The notes below the pieces were generated by a model that saw nothing but the letters and a program-made list of their open reading frames with translations, searched no databases and was not told the origin of the DNA. The position numbers and the translations under genes are program-made. A stretch of 64,000 nucleotides of DNA from Pseudoroseicyclus_A sp041714655 (GTDB taxonomy: Bacteria; Pseudomonadota; Alphaproteobacteria; Rhodobacterales; Rhodobacteraceae), in NCBI RefSeq assembly GCF_041714655.1, contig NZ_CP168219.1, forward strand, positions 2,108,001-2,172,000, given 5' to 3'. This document shows, piece after piece, positions 25,401-33,812 of this stretch. How positions within the stretch are numbered: the first letter of the stretch is position 1; every line of letters begins with the position of its first letter.

Positions 25401-25755
25401 GAGACAGCGCCCGGGGACGGCCAAGGGCGTCTGCTTCGTGACGCTGGAGGACGAGCACGGCACGGCGAACCTGGTGATCTGGGAAAAGGTCTTCCGCAGC
25501 TACCGCAAGGAGGTGATGCAGAGCCGCCTGATGGTCGTGGAGGGCCGCATCCAGCGCGACGTGAGCATCATCCACCTCGTGGTGGAGCGGGTGGAGGACC
25601 GGACGGACGCCCTCCTGCGCCTCGGGCCGGACGGGATGCCGGCCCCCCTCGCCCGCGCCGACGAGGTCCGCCGCCCGATCCAGGGCTCACGGGGCCCGGG
25701 GCAAGGCCACCCGCGGGACGCGCGGATGTTCCCGAAGAGCCGGGATTTTCATTGA
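22450..25755 (+). CDS. dnaE2: Error-prone DNA polymerase DnaE2
   Basis: 1101 residues, a C-family polymerase alpha subunit of the DnaE2/ImuC type used in damage-induced mutagenesis. The N-terminal PHP domain (about 24-200) opens FVELGLASAFSFLNGASEATELV. The palm catalytic Asp pair is in PPDIDVDFEH (about 400-409) and the third acidic site in LKVDILALGML (about 551). Helix-hairpin-helix and OB regions follow (QRLKLAGLVLLRQRPGTAKGVCF). It lacks the long C-terminal tau-binding end of DnaE1. Third gene of the imuA-imuB-dnaE2 cassette, separated by repeats. Confidence 0.96.
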   Translation: MPESDKIPPKRLDPEGFAPNPPAPFVELGLASAFSFLNGASEATELVAEAHAQGYDAIGIADLNTLAGVVRLHAAAKAAGLRPIIGCRLRLLSGEEFLAYPTDRAAYGRLSRLLSKGKRHDIEGKWQEKGACDISLKDLAAHQEGLILIALPGDDLTRFAATLPEAARRLPALSHIAARIRYRGDDRARLNALDRLAQTHGLKLLATNDVLYHRPERRPLQDVMTCIREKTTIQRAGYLLEANGERHLKGPREMIRLFGRFPEAIRAARDIADRITFSLEELAYEYPREVIPEGQTPQAHLEELTWAGAARRYPEGVPPATRATLNKELAMIEKLDIARYFLTIHDIIRFAREEATPPILCQGRGSAANSAVCYVLGITSVDPAQHQLLFERFISEERKEPPDIDVDFEHERREEVIQHIYQKYTRERAGLCATVIHYRPRSAIREVGKVMGLSEDITGALAKTVWGSYGRSIDGAKPEEAGVDLADPLLRKTLKLAEQLIGMPRHLSQHVGGFILTERPLTETVPIGNGAMADRSFIEWDKDDIDTLGILKVDILALGMLTCIRKAFDMIAAHHGEHLTLANIPQEDARVYDMLCQGDSIGVFQVESRAQMNMLPRLRPRVFYDLVIEVAIVRPGPIQGDMVHPYLRRRSGEEEVIYPSPGAPHDPAELKSILGRTLGVPIFQEQAMKIAIEAAEFSPAEANELRKAMATFRSRGTIGKLEEKMVGRMVARGYEEDFARRCFDQIKGFGEYGFPESHAASFALLVYVSAWLKCHYPGIFGAALLNSQPMGFYAPAQIVRDMREHGVEVRPADVNFSGWDTGLEPAGTDFAVRLGLRQIGGLNREGAERMLAGRDAPFESVSELQTRGRCTPALVRRLAEADAMRSMFIDRRQALWEARGLKEAPDLPLFQGLPDEGAERPVALPAMPLCEAVVADYQTLRLSLKAHPMGFLRKSLAGQGYLSTENLARARNGQRLKLAGLVLLRQRPGTAKGVCFVTLEDEHGTANLVIWEKVFRSYRKEVMQSRLMVVEGRIQRDVSIIHLVVERVEDRTDALLRLGPDGMPAPLARADEVRRPIQGSRGPGQGHPRDARMFPKSRDFH

Positions 25756-25766
25756 AGGCCGGGGCC

Positions 25767-26417
25767 TTACGGCGTGCAGTAACTCGACGCGGAAACCTCG
25801 CCCCGCATGGTGCCGAGGGCATCCGCCCGGCGGAAGGGCGACCAGTAGCGCGCCATGCCCCGCCACGAGCCGGAGGCCGTCTGGCCGGAGATCACGCCGT
25901 CGCCGCCGACCCAGCGGTCCATGATGCGCACGGCGCAGGAGAGGTTGGTCCGGGGGTCGTGAAGCTCCTCGGCCTCGCCGATGCCGCAGCCATAGCCATT
26001 CGCGCTTTCGATGGAGAGCTGTAGAAGCCCGCGGCTGACCACGCGATTGCCGGCGGCATCGTCGAAAGGCTCGGTATAGGAGGTCGTCGGGTCGTAATTG
26101 CTTTCGAACCGCATGAGAGACGACATCAGAAACGCCCAGAAGGCCGTGCGCTCCTCCGGCGATTGCCCGGAATAGGCCGGGCACCACGCCCCGATGTCCG
26201 CCGGCGTCGACGACAGAAGAGCCCCGCCGTGGTCACTGATCGCCTCCGCCGCGAAGGAGAACCAGTCGCCGCTCTCTGCGTTTCTGGCCAGCCAGAGCAT
26301 GGGCGTGCCGGGCGTGGCCATCGGCTCACCGGAGGGAGAAGACGGCATCTCGGCCGAATCGCAGGCGCCGAGGGAGAGAAGAAGGCAAAAGAAACCGGAT
26401 TTCAGGCCAATATGCAT
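25767..26417 (-). CDS. Transglycosylase SLT-domain lipoprotein
   Basis: 216 residues. It starts MHIGLKSGFFCLLLSLGAC, a lipoprotein signal with the lipobox LGAC (Cys 19). The C-terminal part has lytic-transglycosylase SLT character: FESNYDP with the likely catalytic Glu, then SRGLLQLSIESANGYGCG and NLSCAVRIMDRW. It probably cleaves peptidoglycan glycan strands from a membrane anchor. The ATG at 26417 is chosen because it gives the signal peptide. It converges with dnaE2 after 11 bp. Upstream DNA (26430-26560) is A+T-richer than average. Confidence 0.85.
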   Translation of the reverse strand: MHIGLKSGFFCLLLSLGACDSAEMPSSPSGEPMATPGTPMLWLARNAESGDWFSFAAEAISDHGGALLSSTPADIGAWCPAYSGQSPEERTAFWAFLMSSLMRFESNYDPTTSYTEPFDDAAGNRVVSRGLLQLSIESANGYGCGIGEAEELHDPRTNLSCAVRIMDRWVGGDGVISGQTASGSWRGMARYWSPFRRADALGTMRGEVSASSYCTP

Positions 26418-26587
26418 GGGGGCGGGCTCCACTGAATACGCTGCGACCAATTGAATATGGCGCAGAGAATAGCACAGAGCCGCGAAAATATCGACGATCC
26501 GGAAGAGGGCCGGGCCGCCCGGGAATAGAAATCCTATTCCCGGGTGGCCATAATGGGCCCGCATGCATCAGGCGCCGGCGTCTTCCC

Positions 26588-27565
26588 TCACCGCACGCAG
26601 AGGAACCACCAGTCCTGCCCGAGCGCCGCTTGCGCCTCGGCCGTCTGGCTTGGCCCCGGCTCGATGCAGGCCGCATCCGCCTGGCTCTCCCAGATTCCCA
26701 CCGCGCGCCAGCCGGGGTTGGTGGCGAAGGAGGCCCAGACATGGGCCTCGCCGGAGGGCAGGAGCTTCACCAGGTAGTTTTCGCCCGGAAAATCAAGCTG
26801 GTAGATGCGCGGATAGTCGGGCTCCGCCGCCATGGAGGTGACGTTGCACGTGCCCTGGCGGTAGCTCACCGTCTCGCAGGGGCGCACGCCCGTCGGGGGG
26901 AAGAAGCCGGCCGGGGTCGGGGTCGTCGTCTGGGTCGGGGTCGTCGTCGTCACCGTCACATTGGGCGCGGCCGGGGCCGCCGGTGCGGCGGGCGCAACGG
27001 CCGGGGCCGCGCCGCCCCGCTCGACGCATTCCTGCACCTTCAGGATCGCCGCGGTCGTCCCCGCCAGCGACATCGGCATGTCGGCGCGGCCGATGCTCAG
27101 CATGGCTGTCGAGCCCTGGCCGAGCGCCTCCAGCTCGGCGCGGCCGAGCCAGGCGATGGCCCAGCCGCCGCTCGCCGTGCCGGAGATCCAGTTGCCCCCG
27201 CGCCCGTAGCCCTGGCCGGCGCCCATGCCGTCGACCTCCAGCGTGCCCTCCCAGCCCGGGGCCACGTCGTAGGGCATGGCGAGCTGCCATTGCATCCCGT
27301 CCCAGCCGAGCCGGTTGGCATAGCCGTCGCCCCGGTCCCTTTCGGCCACGCAATAGGCGAAGCGCCCCCCGGCGGTGGCGGCGAGGACCGTCCAGCCCCG
27401 GGTCTCGCCATAGACGCGCTCGTCGGCCTCCATCAGGCCGCCGACGTCATAGCCTCCATAGTCGTTCTGCTGGGCCAGGCTTCCGCCGGCCGACAGCAAC
27501 AGCATCCCGAGGCCCAGATACCCGAGGCCCATGAGCCTCGCGACCGCCGCCCGAAAATTCGGCAT
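26588..27565 (-). CDS. Secreted protein of unknown function with Thr/Pro linker
   Basis: 325 residues with a signal peptide (about 1-31, ending SAGGSLAQ). The mature protein seems to have two small domains joined by an Ala/Pro then Thr/Pro linker (about 195-230, with TVTTTTPTQTTTPTP). Each domain has paired cysteines. I do not recognise the family. It stands divergent from the ATP-grasp gene of the Anbu cluster with about 200 bp between, so shared regulation is possible but unproven. Confidence 0.7.
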   Translation of the reverse strand: MPNFRAAVARLMGLGYLGLGMLLLSAGGSLAQQNDYGGYDVGGLMEADERVYGETRGWTVLAATAGGRFAYCVAERDRGDGYANRLGWDGMQWQLAMPYDVAPGWEGTLEVDGMGAGQGYGRGGNWISGTASGGWAIAWLGRAELEALGQGSTAMLSIGRADMPMSLAGTTAAILKVQECVERGGAAPAVAPAAPAAPAAPNVTVTTTTPTQTTTPTPAGFFPPTGVRPCETVSYRQGTCNVTSMAAEPDYPRIYQLDFPGENYLVKLLPSGEAHVWASFATNPGWRAVGIWESQADAACIEPGPSQTAEAQAALGQDWWFLCVR

Positions 27566-27764
27566 CTCGCAAACTTTCTGAAAAGGTGAGTCTTCACGCG
27601 AGTGTTACCGCCGCGCCAGACCGCCTGGCAACGATCATCTGATGCAGAAGCCCCCGCCTGCCCCGCCCCCGCGCGATGAAACTTTGCGCCTTCCGGCGGA
27701 AAATCCGATGGCGCCCGCAAGGGCCCGGTTGCTCCCGCCCGTGATCCGCCCATACACTCGGGGC

Positions 27765-29225
27765 ATGAACAACACATCCGGCTACGATGAGATGTGGGGA
27801 CTGGTGCAGAGCCAGAGCATGGGGGACATGGTGCAAGGCCAGTCCCTCCCCCGCCCACCCTATCAGAACCTCGACAGCTGGATTCAGGGCGAAGACCCGA
27901 CCCGGCTGAAGAAGAAACAGCGCGAGGCGGAGGAGATCTTCCGGCTCACGGGCATCACCTTCAACGTCTACGGGCGGGCCGAGGCCGACGAGCGGCTGAT
28001 CCCCTTCGACATCATTCCGCGTATCATCTCGGGCCGCGAATGGGCGAAGCTGTCGCGCGGCATCGAGCAGCGCGTGCGCGCGATCAACGCCTTCCTGCAT
28101 GACATCTATCACCGGCAGGAGATCATCCGCGCCGGCCGCCTGCCGATCGAGATGATCGCGCAGAACGCCGCCTTCCTGCCGCAGATGATCGGCGTGACGC
28201 CGCCCGGCGGCGTCTACACCCATATCGTCGGCATCGACCTCGTGCGCACCGGCGATGACGATTTCTACGTGCTCGAGGACAATGCCCGCACGCCCTCCGG
28301 CGTCTCCTACATGCTGGAGAACCGCGAGACGATGCTGCAGATGTTTCCCGAGCTCTTCAGCCAGAACCGCGTGCAGCCGGTCTCGAACTACCCGAAGAAC
28401 CTGCACCGCTCGCTCTCGGCCTGCGCCCCCGCCGGGGCGGACGGCCCGCCCGTGGTGGCGGTGCTGACGCCCGGGATCTACAATTCCGCCTATTACGAGC
28501 ACGCCTTCCTCGCCGACAAGATGGGCGTCGAGCTGGTGGAGGGCCATGACCTCCGCGTCGTCGACGGCCGCATCGCCATGCGCACGACGCGCGGCTACAA
28601 AGCCATCGACGTGCTCTACCGCCGGGTGGATGACGATTTCCTCGATCCGCTGAACTTCCGCCCCGATAGCGCGCTCGGCATCCCCGGCATCTTCGATGTG
28701 TTCCGCTCGGGCGGCATCACCATCGCCAATGCGCCGGGCACCGGCATCGCCGACGACAAGGCGATCTACAGCTACATGCCGGATATCGTGGAATTCTACA
28801 CCGGCGAGAAGGCGATCCTGCAGAACGTGCCGACCTGGCGCTGCGGCGAGCCGCAGCAGCTGCAATACGTGCTCGACAACCTCCCCGACATCGTCGTGAA
28901 GGAGGTGCACGGCTCCGGCGGCTACGGGATGCTGATCGGCCCGACGGCCAGCAAGAAGGAGATCGCGGCCTTCCGCGAAAAGCTCCTCGCCAAGCCGGGC
29001 AATTACATCGCGCAGCCGACGCTCAGCCTTTCTACCGTGCCGATCCTGACCAAGGCCGGGCTCGCGCCGCGGCATGTCGACCTCCGGCCCTTCGTGTTGG
29101 TGAGCCCCGAGGGCGTCACGATCACGCCCGGCGGGCTGACGCGGGTGGCGCTGAAGAAGGGCTCGCTCGTCGTGAACTCGTCGCAGGGCGGCGGCACGAA
29201 GGACACCTGGGTGCTGGAGGAATAG
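27765..29225 (+). CDS. Circularly permuted type 2 ATP-grasp protein
   Basis: 486 residues of the COG2308 family (DUF404/DUF407). Visible features: GITFNVYG, FDIIPRIISGREW, DDDFYVLEDNARTPSGVSYMLENR and a C-terminal KEVHGSGGYGMLIGP nucleotide loop. ATP-grasp enzymes ligate carboxylates to amines through an acyl phosphate; the substrate is unknown, and a peptide-like amide bond is predicted by comparative genomics. The ATG at 27765 starts the conserved part; the frame is open further upstream. First of four genes ending in anbu, with no gap to the next. Confidence 0.93.
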   Translation: MNNTSGYDEMWGLVQSQSMGDMVQGQSLPRPPYQNLDSWIQGEDPTRLKKKQREAEEIFRLTGITFNVYGRAEADERLIPFDIIPRIISGREWAKLSRGIEQRVRAINAFLHDIYHRQEIIRAGRLPIEMIAQNAAFLPQMIGVTPPGGVYTHIVGIDLVRTGDDDFYVLEDNARTPSGVSYMLENRETMLQMFPELFSQNRVQPVSNYPKNLHRSLSACAPAGADGPPVVAVLTPGIYNSAYYEHAFLADKMGVELVEGHDLRVVDGRIAMRTTRGYKAIDVLYRRVDDDFLDPLNFRPDSALGIPGIFDVFRSGGITIANAPGTGIADDKAIYSYMPDIVEFYTGEKAILQNVPTWRCGEPQQLQYVLDNLPDIVVKEVHGSGGYGMLIGPTASKKEIAAFREKLLAKPGNYIAQPTLSLSTVPILTKAGLAPRHVDLRPFVLVSPEGVTITPGGLTRVALKKGSLVVNSSQGGGTKDTWVLEE

Positions 29226-30167
29226 ATGCTGGGGAAGACCGCCGGCGGCCTCTACTGGATGTCGCGTTATCTTGAGCGTTCCGAAAACGCCGCCCGCCTC
29301 GTCGAGGCCGGGCAGCGCATCGCGCTCACCCGCTCGGCCGATGAGGACGAGTGGCATTCGATCCTGCAGACCGCCGCCTCCTATGCGGGATACATCGAGA
29401 AATACGGCGAAGAGGTGAACCGCGACGCCGCGGTCGACTGGATGCTCCGCGATCCGGACAATCCCTCCTCCGTGCTCTCGGTCGTCTCTCACGCGCGGCA
29501 GAACGCCCGCATGGTGCGCACCGCCATCACCCGCGAGGTGTGGGAGGCGGTGAACCAGGCCTGGATGACGCTGAAGAGCGCCCTTGCCCGCCGCGTGCCC
29601 GAGCGGGACCTGCCGGCCGTGCTCAGCCTCGTGCGCCAGCGCTCGGCCTTCGTGCGCGGCGCCATGCACGGCACGATGCTGCGCAACGACGCCTATGATT
29701 TCGCCCGGATCGGCACGTTCATCGAGCGGGCGGATTCCACCGCCCGGATCCTCGATGTGAAATACTACGTGCTCCTGCCCTCGGCGCTCGCCGTGGGCTC
29801 GTCGCTCGACAACGTGCAATGGGAGAGCATCCTGCGCTCCGTCTCCGCCGAGGGCGCCTATAGGATGACCTACGGCCAGGACGTGCGCCCCCGCGAGATC
29901 GCGCATTTCCTGATCTTCGACACGCGGATGCCCCGCAGCCTCGCCTTCTGCGCCGGCAAGCTCGTCGACAACCTCGCCTATCTGGAAAAGGACTACGGCG
30001 AGACCCACCGCTCACACGGGCTCGGCGGCGAGCTTTGCGCCTGCACCTCGGGCAGCAATGTCGACCAGGTGGTCGAGACGGGGCTGCACGAGTTCATCCA
30101 GGATTTCCTCGCCCGCGCCTCGGCCCTCGGCGCCCAGATCGAAAGCGATTACCGGTTCCATGAGTAA
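29226..30167 (+). CDS. Alpha-E domain protein
   Basis: 313 residues, all helical, COG2307 alpha-E family: TAGGLYWMSRYLERSENAARLVEAG, then SFVRGAMHGTML-like and FARIGTFIERADSTARILDVKYY, both typical. The family always travels with circularly permuted ATP-grasp proteins and is thought to assist them; no catalytic role is shown. The start codon follows the stop of the ATP-grasp gene directly, and the 3' end overlaps the transglutaminase gene. Confidence 0.93.
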   Translation: MLGKTAGGLYWMSRYLERSENAARLVEAGQRIALTRSADEDEWHSILQTAASYAGYIEKYGEEVNRDAAVDWMLRDPDNPSSVLSVVSHARQNARMVRTAITREVWEAVNQAWMTLKSALARRVPERDLPAVLSLVRQRSAFVRGAMHGTMLRNDAYDFARIGTFIERADSTARILDVKYYVLLPSALAVGSSLDNVQWESILRSVSAEGAYRMTYGQDVRPREIAHFLIFDTRMPRSLAFCAGKLVDNLAYLEKDYGETHRSHGLGGELCACTSGSNVDQVVETGLHEFIQDFLARASALGAQIESDYRFHE

Positions 30168-30972
30168 CCCAATGCGCCTGAAGATCGAGCACACCACCCG
30201 CTACGATTACGACGAGCCCGTCAGCTACGCGCTGCAGCAGCTTCGCCTGACGCCGAAGAGCCACGCCAGCCAGACGATCCTCGGCTGGGAGACGGAGGTG
30301 ACGGGCGGCAAGCGCGAGCTCTTCTTCGAGGATTCGCACCGCAACCGCGTGGACCTCATCTCCTTCGAGCCGGGCACGGAGGTGATCGAGGTGCGCTGCC
30401 GGGGCGAGGTCGAGATGACCGAGACCCATGGCGTCATCGGCGCCCACGGCGGCTTCATGCCGCTCTGGATGTTCCTGCGCACCACACCGCACACCCGCGC
30501 CGGCAACGGCATCCGCCATCTGGCGTCGGGGATCGAGACGGGCGGCAGCGATCTCGACCGGCTCCATGCGCTGAATACGGCGATCCACGATGCGATCGCC
30601 TTTCAGCCCGGCACGTCGAACGTGAGCTGGACGGCGGAGGATGCCCTGACGGCAGGCACCGGCGTTTGCCAGGACATGGCGCATCTCTTTATCGCCGCGG
30701 CGCGCGTGCTGAAAATTCCGGCGCGTTACTGCTCCGGTTACCTTTATATGGAAGGTAACGACCAGCAGGACGCCGCTCATGCCTGGGCAGAGGCGCATGT
30801 GGAAGGGCTGGGTTGGGTCGGGTTCGACCCCGCCAACGACCAGTCCCCCGATATGCGCTACGTTCGTGTCGCGACCGGGCTGGACTATCTCGAGGCGGCG
30901 CCTGTATCCGGAATGCGCCACGGCGCGGGCGGGGAGCGACTCACCGTCCATGTCGAGGTCCAGCAGCAGTAA
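30160..30972 (+). CDS. Transglutaminase-like cysteine protease family protein
   Basis: 270 residues. An N-terminal beta-rich domain (about 5-80) is followed by a transglutaminase-like core with the catalytic triad: Cys in AGTGVCQDMAHLF, His in DAAHAWAEAHV and Asp in VGFDPANDQ. Proteins of this COG1305 group cleave or form amide bonds; the substrate is unknown. It starts at ATG 30160 inside the end of the alpha-E gene, or at 30172 (MRLKIEHTTRYDY), which matches relatives slightly better. Third gene of the Anbu operon. Confidence 0.92.
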   Translation: MSNPMRLKIEHTTRYDYDEPVSYALQQLRLTPKSHASQTILGWETEVTGGKRELFFEDSHRNRVDLISFEPGTEVIEVRCRGEVEMTETHGVIGAHGGFMPLWMFLRTTPHTRAGNGIRHLASGIETGGSDLDRLHALNTAIHDAIAFQPGTSNVSWTAEDALTAGTGVCQDMAHLFIAAARVLKIPARYCSGYLYMEGNDQQDAAHAWAEAHVEGLGWVGFDPANDQSPDMRYVRVATGLDYLEAAPVSGMRHGAGGERLTVHVEVQQQ

Positions 30973-30984
30973 CAGGCGGCCAGA

Positions 30985-31716
30985 ATGACCTATTGTGTTG
31001 CCCTGAAGCTCGATCAGGGCCTGGTGTTCATGTCGGACACCCGCACCAATGCCGGGCTCGACAACATCTCGACCTTCCGCAAGATGTTCTCCTGGTCCGA
31101 CGGCAAGTCCTGCGCGGTGACGCTGCTCGCCGCGGGCAACCTCGCAACGACGCAGAGCGTCGTCTCGCATATCGAGGAACGGATGAAGGCCCCCGCCGAG
31201 CGGGCGCCCTCGATCCTCACCCTGCCCTCGATGTTCCAGGTGGCGCGGATGCTGGGCCAGCTCCTCAAGGACGTCATCGCCGAGCATGCCGAAAGCGGCC
31301 AGCGCGCCGATGCCGCCTTCAACGCCTCGCTGATCGTCGGCGGGCAGATCAAGGGATCGGAGCCGCGGCTCTTCCTGATCTATCCGGAGGGGAATTTCAT
31401 CGAGGCGGGCGAAGACACGCCCTGGTTCCAGATCGGCGAGGTCAAGTATGGCCGCCCGATCCTCGTGCGCACCTTCCAGCCCGAGATGAGCTTCGCCGAG
31501 GCCGCGAAGCTGCTCTATGTGAGCTTCGATTCAACGATCAAGGCCAACCTCTCGGTCGGCCTGCCGCTCGATATGCAGATCTACAAGGCGGGCGGCTTCT
31601 CCCCCGGCGCCATCCGCCGGATCGAGGCGGATGACGAGACCTATCTTGCGATCTCCGAGATGTGGAGCCAGGCGCTCAAGGACAGCTTCGCGCATCTGCC
31701 GGAGGTGGAGGTCTAG
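30985..31716 (+). CDS. anbu: Anbu, proteasome-related peptidase
   Basis: 243 residues. After removal of Met the N-terminus is TYCVALKLDQGLVFMSDTRTNAG, the Ntn-hydrolase fold of the Anbu (bacterial proteasome-homologue) family with a candidate nucleophile Thr2. The segment KMFSWSDGKSCAVTLLAAGNLATTQSVV is characteristic. Known Anbu proteins form open helical or ring assemblies, and their activity and substrate remain unclear. It is 12 bp after the transglutaminase gene; the ATP-grasp, alpha-E, transglutaminase, Anbu order is the conserved context of this family. Confidence 0.95.
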   Translation: MTYCVALKLDQGLVFMSDTRTNAGLDNISTFRKMFSWSDGKSCAVTLLAAGNLATTQSVVSHIEERMKAPAERAPSILTLPSMFQVARMLGQLLKDVIAEHAESGQRADAAFNASLIVGGQIKGSEPRLFLIYPEGNFIEAGEDTPWFQIGEVKYGRPILVRTFQPEMSFAEAAKLLYVSFDSTIKANLSVGLPLDMQIYKAGGFSPGAIRRIEADDETYLAISEMWSQALKDSFAHLPEVEV

Positions 31717-31742
31717 CCCCTCCCCCTCCGGCCGCGAGTCCC

Positions 31743-32627
31743 TCAGGCCAGCGCCGCCTCGGCCCGCGCCTTGACGCGCGCCGCGGCGCTTTCGACCCCC
31801 CTGTCCTCCGCCTTCGGCACGATGCGCCACATGGCGTTGGTGAAGCAGAAGACGGCGAAGCCGAGGAGCCCGAGGCAGAGGACGCCCACCAGCACCCGCC
31901 CATAGGGCTTGGCATAGAGCCAGTCGAAGGCGGAGCCGACGCCGCCGGCGGCATTGGGATCATGCCCGATGGCGGCGAAGACGAAGAGCAGCCCGATGAT
32001 GCCGATCACCACGCCCTGGGCGATGAGCCCGACCTTGAGGACGATATTGGCATGCATCGTCACCCGGTTGGCCTTCAGATGCTCGCGATATTCCTCGCGG
32101 ACGCCCTTCTGGATGTAGTAGATCCCGGCGCCGATGGTCACGAGCCCGCCGAGCCCGACGGCCCAGACGCCCCAGGGCTCCGACATCAGCCGCGACAGAA
32201 GGCCCGAGGAGCCCTCTCCCGAGCCGCCGCCCGACAAGAGCGCCGCGACGGCGATGCCGCCGATCGCCAGATGGGCGAGCCCGGTGACGACCATGCCGAG
32301 CCGGGCGACGATGCCCTTGGCGCCGGAGCCATAGGCCTCCAGATCCCAGAAGGAATCGACGAGCCGCCAGATGCAGTAGGCGAGCATGCCGAGCGCGATG
32401 AGCACGACGAGCGCCGTGCCCCATCCGCTGTCGAGCCGCTGGAGCACCTGGCTGGTGCCCTCGGCCTCTCCGCCCTGGAAGAAGGCGGCGACGCCGAAGC
32501 CGGCGACGACGGCATAGACCAGCCCGCGCCCGGCATAACCGGCGCGCATGAAAGGAAGGGCCCAGGCGAAATCGCCGGGGTCGACATCGGAAAGGATCTT
32601 GCGGCGGGTGTCGTCGAGGCTGGTCAT
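31743..32627 (-). CDS. DUF1206 integral membrane protein
   Basis: 294 residues with six predicted helices arranged as three two-helix repeats (starting near FMRAGYAGRGLVYAVV, VARLGMVVTGLAHLAI and VLKVGLIAQGVVIGII), the DUF1206 pattern. Function unknown. A charged C-terminal tail follows. It converges with anbu after 26 bp. Confidence 0.9.
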   Translation of the reverse strand: MTSLDDTRRKILSDVDPGDFAWALPFMRAGYAGRGLVYAVVAGFGVAAFFQGGEAEGTSQVLQRLDSGWGTALVVLIALGMLAYCIWRLVDSFWDLEAYGSGAKGIVARLGMVVTGLAHLAIGGIAVAALLSGGGSGEGSSGLLSRLMSEPWGVWAVGLGGLVTIGAGIYYIQKGVREEYREHLKANRVTMHANIVLKVGLIAQGVVIGIIGLLFVFAAIGHDPNAAGGVGSAFDWLYAKPYGRVLVGVLCLGLLGFAVFCFTNAMWRIVPKAEDRGVESAAARVKARAEAALA

Positions 32628-32717
32628 CGGGCGTCTCCTGCTGCCTGCCGGGCCAATGCGGGGGGCGCGCGTAGGGTTCCCGATCCTGTGAGCGCCTTGT
32701 GACCGGCCGGCGGGCCC

Positions 32718-33812
32718 TCAGCCTTCGATCAGCCGTTCAAGGAGCGCCGCGCAGCGGGCTATCTCGCTGACGGCAATGGATTCGTCGGCCCGGTGCGCAT
32801 CGCGCATATGCCCCGGCCCGCAGACCACCGCCGTCAGACCCGCCTCGGCGAAGACGCCCGCCTCGGTGCCGTAGGAGACGGTGACCGGCGCCGGATCGTC
32901 CAGCATCCCCGCCAGCCGGGCGACGGCGGGCAGGCCCGGGTCGGTCGCAAGCCCGGGGTAGCGGGAGATCTGATTGAGCGTCACCCCATCGGGCAGCGGC
33001 ACCCCGGCGAGGATCGCCTCCGGGCTCTCCTTCGCCAGATGCCGGATCTCGAAGAGCACCTCCGCCGCCTCGGGCACGATGTTGAGCGCCGCGCCGCCCC
33101 GCATCACCCCGGCGTGCACCGTCGAGAAGGGCGGATCGAAGGCCGCATCGCGCGCGCCCTCCTCCGCCAGCCGCGCCTGCGCCGCCTTCAGCGCCAGCAC
33201 CAGCTCCGCCGCGCCGTGAAGCGCGTTGCGGTGATAGGGCGCCTGAGCCGAATGCGCCGCCTTGCCGGTGGCGACGGCCCGCCAGGCCGTCTTGCCCTTG
33301 TGGCCGAGGCAGAGCCGCATGCCCGTCGGCTCGCCGACCAGCACCAGCTCCGGCCGCCCGACGAAGGGGATCAGGTCGCCGATCATCTCGGCGATGCCCC
33401 GGCAGCCGATCTCTTCATCGAAGGAGATGGCGAGCGACAGGGGCCGCACCCCCGCCTTCCCCCGCCGCTCCGCGGCCGCGAGCGCGCAGGCGAGGAACCC
33501 CTTCATGTCGCAGGCGCCCCGCCCGTAGAGCCGCCCCTCCCGCTCCCGCAGCGTGAACGGGTCGCCGCTCCAACCCTCGCCCACGGGCACCACGTCGCTA
33601 TGGGCGGAGAGGAGGACGCCGCCCTCCCCCGTGCCGATCTTCGCCAGAAGCCCGAAGCGCCCTTCCGGCCCGGCGATACGCCTGGTCTCGAACCCCGCGC
33701 CCCGGAGCAGCGCCTCCGCCCAGTCCACCAGCCCGCCGTTCGGCCCGTCCGTCACCGTGGCGAACGCCACCGCCTCTGCCAGAAGCTCGACTTCTCTCAC
33801 CCCGCCCTCCAT
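32718..33812 (-). CDS. argE: Acetylornithine deacetylase, M20 family
   Basis: 364 residues. ArgE removes the acetyl group from N-acetylornithine in arginine synthesis. M20 metal ligands are visible: H71 and D73 in SAHSDVVPV, D102 in GRGACDMKGF, and the catalytic pair E133/E134 in FDEEIGCRG. A dimerisation domain lies in the middle. The related M20 enzyme DapE is less likely given DMKGF and GHKGKTAW. The ATG at 33812 is where homology starts; the frame stays open far upstream but not as a gene. Confidence 0.88.
   Translation of the reverse strand: MEGGVREVELLAEAVAFATVTDGPNGGLVDWAEALLRGAGFETRRIAGPEGRFGLLAKIGTGEGGVLLSAHSDVVPVGEGWSGDPFTLREREGRLYGRGACDMKGFLACALAAAERRGKAGVRPLSLAISFDEEIGCRGIAEMIGDLIPFVGRPELVLVGEPTGMRLCLGHKGKTAWRAVATGKAAHSAQAPYHRNALHGAAELVLALKAAQARLAEEGARDAAFDPPFSTVHAGVMRGGAALNIVPEAAEVLFEIRHLAKESPEAILAGVPLPDGVTLNQISRYPGLATDPGLPAVARLAGMLDDPAPVTVSYGTEAGVFAEAGLTAVVCGPGHMRDAHRADESIAVSEIARCAALLERLIEG

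Noticed and set aside
25755..25768. AAGGCC-GG-GGCCTT palindrome between dnaE2 and the lipoprotein gene as a terminator
   Set aside because: A 2-nt loop cannot close a stable 6-bp stem and no T-tract follows on either strand.
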